Position numbers and translations under genes: made by a program. A DNA stretch of 64,000 bases from contig CM065182.1 in NCBI GenBank assembly GCA_033026295.1, forward strand, positions 19,962,215 to 20,026,214. The letters run 5' to 3'. The DNA is from Channa striata. Its lineage: Eukaryota; Chordata; Actinopteri; Anabantiformes; Channidae. The notes beneath the pieces were generated by a model. The model was not told the origin of the DNA. It was given only the letters and a program-made list of their open reading frames with translations, and did not search any database. This document shows positions 29,870-44,300 of the stretch, one piece after another (position 1 is the stretch's first letter; the number at the start of each line of letters is the position of its first letter).

Positions 29870-32800
29870 CATAAGAAAGCGTCTGCGCCGGGGCCTGGCC
29901 GGACCCGCTCGGAAACCACCTGATGGGAGGTTGTTGGACTGATGACTCTGCCTCAGTCCCACAGGGAGCTGCAGTGAATTAGTGTGTGTGTCCAGTGATG
30001 CACAGTGGACACACTGCTGGCCCCCTGATAATGACATGTTTAAAGCTGCTCTGGTATCATAGTTAGACTAATATAAAAAAATCATTTATGAATTCCTGAA
30101 GCTGTCAAAGACACTTTGTAGTGACCTCACCAAACTGCTATTTTCATGTACACATCAGTCAGGGTACCAGATCAGCTGGCTGCACAAACAAACAGTAAAT
30201 ATCTTTGTAAACTATGTTTCTGGATTTGAATATTTCTTCTAGTGAGAGCAAAATGCCACTCAGTGATTTGCAGTTCTACACTGCAGTGCTAAAACAGTGT
30301 GGCACAGCACCTCTGCAGTGTGTGACTGTGGCGTTTGCATATTGACAGCTTTTTTATTAAAATAGTTCAAATTTATTAAGTTATTGTCACGATCCCTGAA
30401 AGTAAACACACAAAGAGAAGGTAAAAGTACAGTTTTATTTGGATTCAGCATTGGGAAAGGATGAAATACATGAAGCCTTCAAATGTTATTACTGGTCATA
30501 TCCATGTTTTATCCTTCACTTCAAATTTAATTTAGAAAAAAAGGTTTTACAGACATTGATGCATGATTTGTTTCTGTTGCCTTTGTGCATTCAGACCGGG
30601 ACAGAGCTACCAACACACGGAGCCGTGCAGAGGCCCTCAGCTTTAAGAAAAATGTTTCTAAGAGTAACTTTTAAGGGGAATGTTGTAGTCACAGCCTGTC
30701 TGTCATTCTGTAGTGAAATATAATGTGTATGTTTTCTCTTAAATAAAAATCAGATAAGAGTTTTACTGTTTGAAAGGTAAATGTTGTGAATTTACTCGGA
30801 CAGAAAAAGTCTTATTTATTAGCATTGATACCACATCGAAGTTAGAGTCGATGTAGTGTAATACGGTGTGACTTGACATTGTGGGGTTTGAGGAATACAC
30901 TTGCACAATTGCTACCCAACATACCGTGTGTTCTTTAAAAAAGATCTTCCCTAAAGCTACACAGAGTTTCCCTGCACTCACTGATTTCCTTAAATATTAA
31001 CCACACTGTAAGTGATACGCTGCAGAGCCAGCTGTGGGAAAGTAATGTACAGTTTCCCTGAGACTCTGCTGCACCTCCAGCGCTCAGGCAAAAGCACACA
31101 TCCAGACCTTGACCTTGCAGCCGCTCTAGCTATAACATGGCTGGCCTCGCGCACCGCTGGCTGCTCCGCCGGGAACAGCAGATCAGGTGTTGTCATGCAT
31201 GTCTCTGGAGCAGACACATTTACAGACCACAACAAACTCGCTTCCTCTGGGAACCTACCCGGATCCTGTGTCTAGATCTGTTTGCCAAACAGGGTCTACT
31301 ACAATGTTTTCTATACACTCTGAAATCCTCATATGTATGTGTCTTGTTTACAGTGCGGCTGTGATCCTGGTTCCAGAGAGACTCAATGTGTTTTACATTG
31401 CAGTCAAACGCGAATGGGCACAGGTCGGAGTGTGTGTGGGAGTTGTGGAGCTTCCAGCAGGACCGGGCCCGTCTACAGACAGACTTTTTACACGCAGGCT
31501 CTTCATTCCTGAGCTAGGATCAACACGCAGCCCCTTGATCTTCACATCTCACCTTCCGAGCAGCCCGGGGGGGGGGACACCTTCTGAGGGAGACGGAGGG
31601 GGGTAAGAGAGCCACTGGAGTTCATGATAATCAAATAACTCATGTCACACAACAGCAGAATAAAAGTTGAGTTATGATGCTTAATCCACATGTAGGATCA
31701 AAACCAGCTTTACGGAGATGATGTTACAGTTACACAGTCGTTTTTAAAGTGTCACTATAATCAGCTTTTGTTATGGTGGGATTAAAGGTTAAAACTTGTG
31801 CGTCTTAATAAAAGATGTTGTATTATATTAGATGTGTAGGGGAAAAAGTTTCCATAACATTAATTTCATTATTTTTGTATAAAACACTACTATTGTGTAA
31901 CTAAGATAAAGTTTGATGCATGAAATACGCATGAAATTTGTTTTCCAGTGAACTTTAATCAGTAAATCCGTTAAAGCCCTTCAGATGATTCAAAACCACC
32001 ACAAATTATGTCACCAAGCCAAAATGTAAATGCATGCAATTTTTACAAAAGACTGTGTAACATTAATTTTATGTTACTAAATTATAATTGTAGTTTAAAG
32101 CTTAGAGAAAAATATGCAGTTTCTGAACTGGCTACATGAAGTATGGAGTTTGCTGAGGCCGCACTGAATACAGTGTCACTGTTTGGGAGGAATGAGATCT
32201 CAGGCTCACAGCGCCCGGCCATTGTACTTCAAATCTCAAGAGAACAGAGCCAATATCATGAATGTGGAGGCTCGGCGGGGAGAGAATAAGGACACTCAAC
32301 TTTCACCCACGAGGATCCGAGCCTGAATGGGTGCAGAGTTACTATTATGCTCCTAGAAGATACTCCCATAGTCGCACCAGGGCGCACATAAAACTAACCC
32401 GGCCTCCGGTGAACAGTGCGTTTATCTGTAATTCAGTTAGCAAAAGAAGCTCTTCAATATATCGTGTTAAACGTTTTCTTTCCCTGCTGTAGACGGCACG
32501 TTGTCAACCCAACATTTTAAATGCAATTTAAATCCCACAATTGAAAAAAAACTAACAAACATAAATTCACATTAATTTTCCAATGAAGTTCCTTTTATTT
32601 TGTTAAGTTAATTAAGTAAAATTAATCATTTTTAAAAAAGCTTCTAATGTGCGATGAGTTACATTAACCTCTACCTGTTTTCTATTACCAACCAAACCCA
32701 TTTAACCGTAGATAATTGTTCAATCAAAATAAAAGCAGGAGCTTGATTAACAGCACATCATAAATGCAATAAAGCAAGAACTTAAAAAGGAATTTTCAAA

Positions 32801-35800
32801 TGGAAACAATCAGTGAACTGAATCCGTAACGGTTCATTTCCATTTTGCCTCTTATCTTCGACCGAACGCTGCATGGCGCTGGGCTCTGCTGCCAGCTCCT
32901 TATTGACAAATAACAAAAACATTGTGTTTGTCATAAAATGCGTTCCTGTCAGATCAGACCTGTGGAGAGATGGGGACAGCTACACATCAGCCATGTGAAA
33001 ATCCCATCACCCTCTGGTGTCTCCTCCTGTGAAGCCTGCCATAGCTCACAGTGGGGACCGCGACAGAAACAACAAGCTCTGTCCAATCTGGGTGACTGGA
33101 CCCACATCTACCATATACCATTTGTTTATAGTCTCCGTCTCTATTGTGCTTTGAGGACAGAACTCTTTCAAGTGACAGATGGGTGGCACTTTTGAACACG
33201 TCATGTGGTCCTCCACAAGCGCACACCATGAACTTTGTGTTCAGTCACACTGCACCAGGACAAACAAAATGACCAGGGTTGTTAAAGTTGCCTTTACGGT
33301 AAACCTGTCAATGGAGGAGACGGTCCCAGATATATTCAACTCAATATAATTCAACTGTATTTATATAGCGCCAATTTACAACAAGGTCATATATAGTTAT
33401 TAAGAACATGGCAGTCCTGTCATATCACTTTGCATCATAAATCTGAATGAAACAAACCTAACCTTCACACGAGCATGAACACCATCAACCATTTTACAAA
33501 ATGAAAAAATCCTTAAAACACACATTTAAAATCCTTTTTTCTACTCTAGTAATTTAGAACAGACTACTGTCGACTAACATTGCATTTAAGAGCTCAACAC
33601 ATTAGCTGATATCATAAAGAGACACGAGACACTGAATTAATGACTGAATCACGGGATGACTTAAATTTTTTTCGCAACGATTGCAAAAAAGCTGTGAATT
33701 ATAAAACAGTAAAATGTTAATGATTTGTTCCATTATTTACCGTGTACGGAGCAGCTACGGGATTCGTGTCGTGGCATCATCCCCCACAGCCTATCTCTTT
33801 GCTCCTTTATCAAGTCAGATCAAGTCATATCACTATGTCTTTGGGAGGTTAAGGGCAAAGAGTGGTGTAGGTGAACTGGCGTGTGAGATCTTTAGCCAAG
33901 TTCATCTCACTGCCTGCAACGTTTGGCAGAAGAGCGATCGCAGGCATCGCAGGCATCAGTCCGACTGCAGGCCTCTAAACACTACTATAGATAACTTGTG
34001 CAGATACATCTGGTTCCTATGAATTGAGCCCTTTAGATTGCGGTTGGTGGAGGCGCGAGTGCAACAGGACATTCTTATAAATGATTAAAGCATACTTCTT
34101 TAAGGATTACAAAGGCATCTGGGATTCCAAGCGGCATGCCCTTTACTTTGAGAAATTGTTCCGGTCTGTTTCATTTCAGACAATTAAATAGTTTGTGAGC
34201 AATTATACAATAAATCTTCTCATTATTATTTGTGGTTGGGCAAATGTTTTAAACACCTCAGTGCTAGTTAAATTCACTCACAGTAGACAGTCCCTCACAT
34301 TTCACTCAGTTTAAAATACTTAAGCTTTATGATGGCAAGTAAAAATAAAGTGTTCTCTAAGAGTACAATCAGCAAGTTGACATCTAAATAATTCAAACCA
34401 AACGTTTTGCTCGTAGTAAGAAGAGGATCTGAATTTTGCCCTGTGCTGCCAATTTTCCCTGAAAGGGAACCTTGAAATAAAATCCACTTAAGCCCACTGC
34501 CTTTTCCTCCAGAGTGTAGTTAAATCCAGTCTGTGTATGGACATGATTACAAAGTGCCACAGGTCTTACATCAGTGCAGAACCTCGCCTTCCTGCAGGAA
34601 ACCTGGTGCACAGGTCAATTATCAATAACTTGCTTTGCTCAAAGACAGAGGATGTGCTCTTCATGGATACACGCTGCTGCTGAGATTAACTGTAACAAAG
34701 TCGACTTGCACATTCAAAATGCAAATAAATAGAAAAGGTGTGCCGCTCCTGGCAGAAAGCATAGACACGGCTTTATGGCCCGGTGCTGCTCCTGTGCTGC
34801 ATATGGCTACAGTGTGGCCTGTATGTGAACGACGCTGCGGCCAGAGCGGACGCAGATCCGTTTGCTCAGCAGCTGAGCAGGGACACGGAGATGCTCCTTT
34901 CACACCGAGCTGAGCACTGACAATCAGGGCTTTGTCAGGGAGGCATCTGTTGTTTCAGCTCACAGGAAGAAAACGTCTTTTTAAAAAGCTCACTCAGTGG
35001 GGCTATCATTTTTTAAGATAAGACAGCGTCGTGTCAACAAACAGAAAATGTATGGAGAGAGTTTTTACAGCAGCATGCAGTCCTTCTTTTGGGATGTTTC
35101 AGGTCCACCTAAAGAATTTGGTCCCGGGTTTAAATGTGGATGAGGTCTTTCACACATTAGGTTAAGAACTGGGATTTAAACACGTCAGTTTGTTGCCAGT
35201 TATCTATTCTGAGATCTAAATACCATATGAATACCATACAATTTAAAGATCAAGAAATGTTGTACTTTTTTTTCTTTGGTCAGAATCCTATAAAAATAAA
35301 TGCGGAACCTGGAGGAATATTTGAATTAGTCAACAATATAAAACGCTGATAAAAATCAAAGACATAAATGATGGATGGTAAAGTACTAAGCTGGCAAAAG
35401 AAGGCATTCACCGACAGCAGATCCACAGAACACTCTTGTTCTTAGAAATTACATATTAACTAACCTCCAGTGGTAACAACGGAGGCTCAAAGCTATGGCT
35501 TTCATTGCTGGCAAATACCAGTCAAATCCGCCTGTCTCACATCCTCTGCACTGCAGTGGCCAAACAGTTTATTCAAAAACAAAGTGATTGGAAAATAAAT
35601 ATTTGCCAGGCATCTAGAGATAATGTAGCAGAACGTTAATCACCCACCCTTCAAACCCACATCCTACATGAATAATGAGTGAAGCATGAAAGAAATTTTT
35701 TTAGTACATTATAGATTGACCTGCCTATTTCCATGTTCAATCATTAACGCTGGCAGCCTGTTTTGCTAATTCATACTCGCATACAGGAGAATGTGACAAA

Positions 35801-36180
35801 CTGAGCCGTATCCTTATTACAACTATTATGCATTTTAAAAACTTCCTTGAGTCAATCTAAAAACAAACAAGGTAAACGTCATTTCAAATAGGGTTTATCC
35901 ATATACTAAACATTAAGGAATTAACATAAAAAAATGTTTAATTCCTGAAGACACAAGTCTCCAGGATTCATTTAACGTGGCGTATTAACTAATGCTACAC
36001 TAAATCCTGTCCCTGCAGGTATTATGATACAAAATTGAAAAATATTTTCAATGCTAAAAGATTCTGCTGAGTCAAATTATGGTCTCTCTGCGCCATCTTC
36101 TGTTACCTTACAGACATGACATGGGACTGAAGTACAGTTTGGCTAGAAAAGAGAAACTTAAGTCAAAAGATATTTTGAAG
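29870..36180. other. Spacer between wnt11 and the THAP12-type gene
   Basis: No coding exon can be supported. The stretch holds short unrelated open frames and a probable repeat fragment around 33330-33430. The right-hand end contains candidate 3' ends of the THAP12-type gene. Confidence 0.55.
33330..33430. repeat. Probable interspersed-repeat tail
   Basis: A 'tatttatatagcgccaattt' type segment followed by an 'acaacaaggtc' type stretch resembles the end of a dispersed element that I remember as frequent in teleost genomes. Family and exact limits are unknown to me. Confidence 0.45.
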
Positions 36181-36802
36181 CATTTTATTACTTTTCTGAC
36201 AAATATATATGAAGGTCTTTCCTATTAAGGAAACATTCTTTCAAACATAAGTTTACAGCAAATTCATTCCTGCAGAGACAGGAAACATGAAAAATCATTA
36301 GAAGACATGATGGAACCATCTTTATTTGTGCCCAGCAAAGGTAAGGGTGCAGTTTAATAATTAGAATGAATTCATGACAGTGATACAGAAATCCCACTGG
36401 TCATTCTGATGCAATGATAAAAAATAATCATTTCAAAACACCAATGGGACATTTTTAAACATCTCTATTCTCATAATAGATGGGGTGAATTACTAGTTTT
36501 GCATCAAGGCACACATATTGCAAACCGTCATTGAGCATTGCTTTTTCTTTGCCAAGACATTGGTCCCATTGGGTAATACAACTGTACACACTACAGGAGA
36601 AAACTAAAACAAACAAAAAAAACGCTTGGTTTGCAGGATAGGAACAAAAGAAAATCTCAAAGAATTTAGATCACTAATGTACAGAGAAATATTGACGTCT
36701 GAACATGGGACCTCAGAGTTGAGAGACAGTTCTTTATTATGGTGATGGTGACATCTCAAATGCATTGCAAATCTTCCAACCATTGTGGAAGACCTGCAAC
36801 GG
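36180..36802 (-). other. 3' untranslated region of the four-module THAP12 gene
   Basis: AATAAA hexamers on the minus strand occur at 36733-36738, 36321-36326 and 36184-36189 (read as tttatt on plus). Any of them could end the transcript; the first is only about 65 bases past the stop codon. Confidence 0.45.
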
Positions 36803-38337
36803 TTACAGAGAGTGGAGCTCAGCGAGGGATCTCTTGTCCTGCTGTAAGAACTCCTGCAAGCTTCTTTTTCCCTGCCTAAAGTTGCTCTCTCTCCGTGAAA
36901 ATGGCAAGATAACCTGGAGTCTGAGAAGAGTTTCAATGTTACTAAAACTTCTTATTTGTGATGTCTTCAGTGTATCGAGCACAGTAGTTGGGAGATAGCC
37001 TGCCAGCGGATCCAACCACTTCTCCTTCCATGACTTCATCTCTGAGTGAAGGGAAGCCTGATCTGGCAAGTCCTCCTTGTACAGGCGGTACACAAGACCA
37101 CTAAGAATGCTGGTTTCTACTTTGGACATTGCGTAAGGCACAATCTCCAGACATTTCAAGGTATCTAATACCTTTTCTGTGAAGAGGTCATCGATTTCTG
37201 CTATTGAATGCTCCACAACCTTCATGCTTAAGGACTCTTTGTAAAACTCACACAGTGGCTCTAGAAGCACTGAATGCAACATTGTGATGTTAAGTTTAGA
37301 CGCTAATGTGACAGCTTCCTCAAACCAGGCCTTATGATGGGTGTCAATGTCACTCTTAAGTTTGCTAAGGGATGTTTTGATATCAGGTAAATAATTCACA
37401 GCAAGTAACATATCTAAGGGTTTGCCAAGAAGAGACTGACTTAATTTATAAGTTAGACTCAAGATGTTCTTCTGCACCACTGTTGACAGGATAAAGTCAA
37501 AGTTTCTGATTGCTTCCAAGAACTGTGATGCTTGCTGCTGATTTGAAGAACTTCCTTCACCTTTCAGCTCATTCAAGCAGAGCATGACTGCTTCTAAGAT
37601 CTCTACCATCACCTCATGAATGTTGTGACTCTTGTCCCAGTTCTTGATAAGTTTGTCCCTCAGCTCGTTGCCCTTTCCTTCATCGTGCTGGAACACGTGA
37701 AGGATCATGTCTTCCAGTTTGTTCTGGCGTTCGGCATCCTCTGTGAGCCAAAGCAATATTTTACCAATTAAAACTGCTCCAACAGCAGCCTCTTCAACCT
37801 GAGAGGACTTACCCAGCCATACATTGAGAGACAAAGCAGAGCTGACAGTTCTTATAGCCTGGGGGTATTTATTGGCGATAGCTAAACTTACAGCCCTCAT
37901 CCGAGCTCCTACTTCACCAACACTCAGTAAAGCCTGTCCTCGACAGTATGCCATGTTTAGCCCCCACTTCTCAGAAAGAGCAGTCTCAATACCATCTGCA
38001 AGGGCAACTGCATCTTCTACAAAAGGGACGAAAGCCAATGTTTCCTCACACTGAATATCCTCCTTGTTTAGGTACCTGATGCTCAAGGGAACATAGATCT
38101 CGCCGTCAATATCAACAGCTTGCTCAGTTATTATTGTGAAGAACTGAGAGTCCCAGAGCTCCTTGAGGATTTGTTCACGCAGTTGTGGGTCATAGAAAGA
38201 CACCATTTGTCTTGGTCCTTGAGTTACGTCCAGTACTACTTTATCATCATGCAAATTGGCCTCTTCATCAGGGGTCTTCTCTTCTTCACTGAAGACTTGG
38301 GTATCTTTAGGTGCTGCTTGTTTTACGTCGACACCTC
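36803..38337 (-). CDS. thap12: THAP12 module D (terminal giant exon 11)
   Basis: Fourth and last module, 511 codons plus stop, entered from micro-exon 38445-38481. The signature reads 'KWGLNMAYCRGQALLSVG'. It is about 80-90 codons shorter than the other modules. It lacks the N-terminal helical block and ends at 'SLAELHSL', before the final strand-helix segment that the other modules share with human THAP12. Confidence 0.86.
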
Positions 38338-41300
38338 CTAATGAAAACAACAATAATAATAACAAACACCATATATCATATACAATAAAACTTTTGTTAC
38401 ATTTCTTTACATTACCAGAGCTATATACAGTGATGTGCACTTACCAATGTCCATCTTTAGTCTTTTCAAAGTTACCTTTACCTAAAGAAACAAACAAATT
38501 AAAAAATGGTTATTTATTACTGGTTACAATGGCTTTATGAAAACAAAACAAAAACATGATGTTTTATATAAAACAACTTTATAAATCAACTATAAGTAGT
38601 AACAGATTACATGCAGAATAACCAGCTATGGTATCAACTTGAAAAATAAATATTTAGAATGTTTTTTTTTGTTTTTACCTGGGATAGACATGGACTACTT
38701 TCCGGAGCAACATCCATGCACCTCTCAATGACCTCTGGCAGTCTCTGTAATATTGTGCTGTGAAAGAGAAGCATCACGTGATCCATTTGGTTGCCTTTGC
38801 ATAGAGTTTTAGTCAGCAGATCCCTCATGGAATTTAGTGTTGTCTTCATCAGGTCACATTCCATACTGACACTTGGTAGGACAGCCACTAGCCTAAGCAA
38901 TAAAGTAACTGTTGGGTGGCTCTTTGACTCAGGATGGGCTAGTGTTTCTGCGATGGATGTTGGAGGAGCAACATCCTGGTATTTCTCTCTCCAGACAGCA
39001 GCCCAGGTGTTAATTTCCTGCTCTGCTGCTTCTGGCTCAGGAAGATCTGTAAGATAAAGGCCGAAAGGCTTGTCTGCAGACTCAGACAGAATGGGTTGTG
39101 GATTGCAAGAGGGCAGCAATGACAGAATTGACAAGGCCTTTAAGTGGCTGTCTGAGAAGCTGTACTTCATCTCATCAACGAGACTTCTGAGAAGAGGAAT
39201 GCTCAGATTTTCTCTGTAATAGATCTCAGGAGATTCACAGCTGTTTGCTTCCTCTGAGAAGCATACCTGCTCAGGTGCTACCTTTGTTGCTAGCTGGAAT
39301 GCCTGCTCAAACCAAGTTGAGTGCATTGCGCTCACATTTTCTAACATTTTGTTCAGAGTCTCTATGATTGAGGGGATTTTTTCCACTTCACAGAGAATAT
39401 CAGCAGGATTTCCACAGCGGAAGACAGTACTACAGTTACGGAGAGGAGCACAGGCATTTTTCAGAATCACAAGGGTGACAATGAAATCCACATTTCTTAG
39501 AGCGGTAGAGAGAACTTGTGCCTGCATTGACTTGGCACCTGTAAAGTTTGAGCTAACAGCATCCAGGCAGCTGAGAATGCCCTCTAATGTGTCAGCAAGA
39601 ATATCAAAGAAGTCCTCTCGTTTTTTCCACCTTGAGCAACACGTTTCTGGAATTTCCTCCAGGGCCTCTCTCGGCATGTTTAACAGTCCATCAACAGCCT
39701 GTGCCAACTGTCCCTCTAGGCGAGGACATTCGCTGAAAAACAGGAGCAGATCTTCTGTGATAGCCAACATTTTAGCTACTGAAGGGCAAGGCACACTTCC
39801 TGTCAGCCAATGGGCAAGGCCGCAAGACTCACTTGGTGTTATAACAGCGAGGGGGTAAGCGTTGAGGAAATCCAAAGACATCTTCTTCAGGCTTTGGTAA
39901 CCTGACCCCAGGTGCATGAATGCTTGTCCACGACATTGAGACATTGGCAAGCCCCAGTCTTCAGTTAGAATATTTGCAAGTTTATTTGCTTGTGTATCAA
40001 TGTGGCAGTTTTCATCAACTGGTAAAAAACCCATGAGCTCCACTTTTGGAGCTGACTCTCCAACATACCTGACAAAAACAGGTAGGTGTGCTTTGCCACA
40101 AATCTTAACAGGTTTGTCTGTAATAAGTGAGAAGAATGGAGAGTCCTGTATTTCCTTCAGTATGACATCTCGGATTCCATTAATGAGGAGACTCACAGTC
40201 TCAGCATCACCTACAGGTGTACATTTGCTCTCGCTCCCAAACCAGTGGCACATGCTGAGCTCCTGAATGAAAAGCTCTGAGACTTCTTCTGTGAGATGAG
40301 AGAGACTGCTGTTCTTTTTACCCAGTACTGCAGCCAGTTTAAACACCGTCGCTAAACTTTGACGATTGTCTCCCGTGTGCCCATTCTCATCTGCTTGTTT
40401 CATATCTTGGTCTTCGATTTTCTCAAACGAGTGATCAATTGTGCGCTCCTCAATTTCTTCCTTGACATAATCCACTAAACATATCAAGAGAAACAACAGA
40501 AAAGAACAAAAAAATTACTGTTACAAAAAACACTAAAATAGTGGTATTACTTTGAATATTAGGTAAAGCTACAGCATACATAACATTACGATCAGATTTG
40601 GTGCATAAGATATCAAACAATTACAATCAGAAAATTTCAATTATTTCAACTTTTTTTGCTCTCAAACAATAGTATATATTGGAGTCATTGAATGAAATTT
40701 TTTATTGAACACCTGACACACTGGACAGAGCATGGCAGAGCATAGCAGAATGTAGCAGAGCACAGAGTGGACTGAAATGAGCCTCGTCCTTGCAGTAGCT
40801 TAAGTCTTATATTCTTAGGAGTTTATCAACAACAATACCTTCCATGTTATTGTCCGAGTTCTTGATGAAACTTTTGGACTCCTTATCCTGTGGGAACACC
40901 AATGTATAAAAAATTAGTCAGATATTCATATAATATAAAGAATATTGTAACTAACAAATATAAAAGTATTTTTATAGTTATACAAGCACATACCAGACAG
41001 ATACCCTCCAAGGCTTGTGGAGTAACTTTCAAACACTGGGTCACCATGCGATCCAGGTCTCTGCTGAAGTCTGTGCCCACCTGCAGCATAGCCAAGCATG
41101 GGGATCTGTCTTTAGGATTTGTATTTCTTAGGTACTCTTGGAACTTTTTGTGGCGCATTATAACACCACAGTCCTCCAATACTGTGCTAGGTAGCACAGA
41201 AATAACCCTCAGCAGTGCATTAATGTTCCCAAAGTACTGCATGAGTGGTAGACGCAATGTGTGAAATATGGAGTTTGGGATGGTCACGGATGCTACTTTG

Positions 41301-44300
41301 GTCTTCCATGTTACTCTCCAACAGCACAGCTCTGTAAAGAAGTTGTCAGCATCGGGAAGATCGCTGCTGTAGAGAGGGGGCTTCGACTTCAAGCTCTCAA
41401 ACATGTAACTCACTGTGACGGAGCATGGAACCAAGGAGAGGAAGTTGAGCGCCTCTTTGTGGTCTTCTGAAAAATGATCCTTCACTGCATTGATGAGGTT
41501 GTCTACCAAGGGCACACTTAGGCCATCTTTGTAAAACCCGACTGGCTTAATCATGCCATCCCTTGGCAAAGAGTTTTCAGGCACTTCAATCTGCACTCTC
41601 AAGCTCTGTGCTATTGCACACGCTTCATCAAACCAGTTTTGGTGAAACACCTTCATGTTTGTTTTTACTCTGTTCAGAGTGGCCACAATACCACTGATTT
41701 GGCAAAGCTGAGATGCGGCACTAAAGTGGTCCTTCTGAAGTCCTGCACTTAGCTCTCTGGTAAAGGAGGATGCATTCTTCAACACCACCATGGCAATGAT
41801 GAAATCGAATTCCATTACCTTACGGAGAAGCGCCCCAGCTTGTTCAGACACAAAGGATTTCCATCTCTGTGGGTTGTTCTTGATCTTCTCAAGACATTCG
41901 ACCAGGGGCTCCAACATCTGCACAAACACCTCATAGGAATCATGCTTCTCTTGCCAAAGCCCACAGAACTTCCCTTGTAACTCTTGGACCTTTTCATAGC
42001 TCTCTCGAAGACCAAAAGCTATTACATGGTCAAGCTGTTTTTCTAAAGTAGCACTGCTGCCAAAAAACATCAAAACCTCTTCAAATGTATCCAGGGCTCT
42101 TTTAACAGCAGGCACTGGGATGGATTTTGACCACCATGTGTTGAAAGAGTAAGAAGAGCAGTGTGTGCTTATGGCAAGAGGATATTTCTCCTGAACTTTG
42201 CAAGCAAAGGCTTTCAGCTTGTAGGAGACATCACCAGAGCCGAGGTATGCCTGACCTCTGCAATTATTTAAATCAAGACGCCATTCAACTGTAACTACTT
42301 CCAGGAGACGCTGAACCATGTTATCACAATCAAGGTCTGCTTCAAGGAATCCCATCAACTCCAGTCGCATAACATCGAAACTGTCCACAAACCTGAGGAA
42401 TAGTGGAAGATAGTCCTTGTCCCCTAATTTCACAACACGGTCAATGAATAAGGAAAAGAATGAACTCCCCACTTCCATGAGAATTCCCTCCCTGACAGCA
42501 TTCTCACACACTGTAAGAACTTCATTCATTTCAGACTTGGTCACATACTCCACCTCTCCATCCTGACCAGGAGAGGTGTCACTGTGTAGCTTGCTTTGGC
42601 TGCTGTACGCGGTCATTACGGCAGCCTGCAAAGCAGATTTAAGTGCTTCTCTATCTGTCTCTGCACACTTCATCTCCACAAGCCTTTCAGCATCCATCTC
42701 TAGGTTTATGAGCTGTAATTCTTCTTCAGTATCCTTTTCTGCATGGTTTCCATGGGCTGCAACTAAAATGAAAATTGGAAGTAGTTGCATTAGTCATGAC
42801 AAAACCTGTCAGGCTATTTTACGCTGTACAAAGCAGTATTTTCTCAACAACATGGCCCAAAATTATATATTATCCATTTATATGCTTGAAAAGTCTTCTT
42901 TCACATAAGTCAAAAATCACAGAATTGCTGAAATAGTGAATGAAATTACTTTTTCTAAAACTTACCTTGGGGATGCTTCTCTTTCGTGTCATCATTCTGT
43001 AACACACAAAAGGCCAAAAACACACATAGTAAGTTGTATTTTCTGGTAAAACTATTTCCTAATTGCTGAAAAGACCCATTAATATGTCTTTATTCATTTG
43101 ACTTATAAAAGCCTACTCACCATTTGCAGTAATTTCAGAATGTCTGGATGCTTTTGGACATATGATTCAACCATTTGTTCGACGCTGAAGTGCACATCTT
43201 GATTCACGTAAACATATGCCATGCTGCACTGTCTTTGGTCCACAGGTGTGGCCCTCAAGTACGCGTGGCATCGCTCCAGTACCATATGGTATTGTCCATA
43301 GACATCTGCCTCTGCATTTACACATGGAACAGTGCCCAAAACCCGCAGCAAGCTCTGCACATTTGGGTAAAACCCAATATCTGGAATCTTGAGAGTGGCA
43401 AACACAGTGGTTGGTAGGATTCTGCGTTTGCTTGCATGCCTCCACTTCACTTCCCAACAACCAAGTTCTTCATAAAAAGTGTCTGGCCTGGCAAGGTTGT
43501 TCAGATTGGCATCTGCTACTTTATCCCTGCGAATGCTGAAATTGTGGTCAGCCATATAAGATGGCACTAATGAGAGCCATCTGAGAATTCTCACCATCTC
43601 AGTGCTGAACACTCTCTTAACCTCAGCAACAAGATACAGCAAGATAGGGCGGCTCAGAGTTTCCCTGTAAAAGTCTTCTAGTGGTGTTTCACTCGTATCT
43701 CCTTGGTCCACCTCTGGTTTAGTGACCTCTACTCCCAGCTTCTTGGCTCGCCCAACTGCGTCTGAAAACCATTTCCTGTGAAATATTGCAAGCTCCTGTT
43801 GATATTTGCTTACCAGCTTTAAGGCATTGGAAATTGTGTACTGCAAAGTACTGCTGATGCTAATTATTCCCCTGAGACTTGAGTTGAGAATGCTCACACA
43901 ACAGAGCGTGTTCTTCAGAACAACTAGTGTGATAATAAAATTGAAATTCTTCAAAATTGGCTTAAGCTTGGCCATCTGTTCAGCAGTGTCTTCATCTACC
44001 TTTGAAATCATCTCATTGATGCAGTTCAGGAATGGCTCCAAAATATCTAACATGGTCTGGAAGGCATCAGTGCTATATTCCCAATTCCCACTGACAGCTG
44101 CTTTGATTCTGTCCACCTCTCCTTTGACATGCCCACATATTAACTGGATGTTTCCTTCCAACCTTTTGGACAGCTCTGGTGTTCCCCTGAGTAAAGAGGC
44201 CACTTCCTCTACAGTGTCTACAACCTTTTGGATGGAGGGCACAGGCATGCAACGAATAATCCATATGTTGAAGGCATACGGATCACTTGGGGAAAGGACT

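Noticed and set aside
39349..39858. Plus-strand open frames inside the THAP12 giant exons
   Set aside because: They are antisense shadows of long real minus-strand coding exons.
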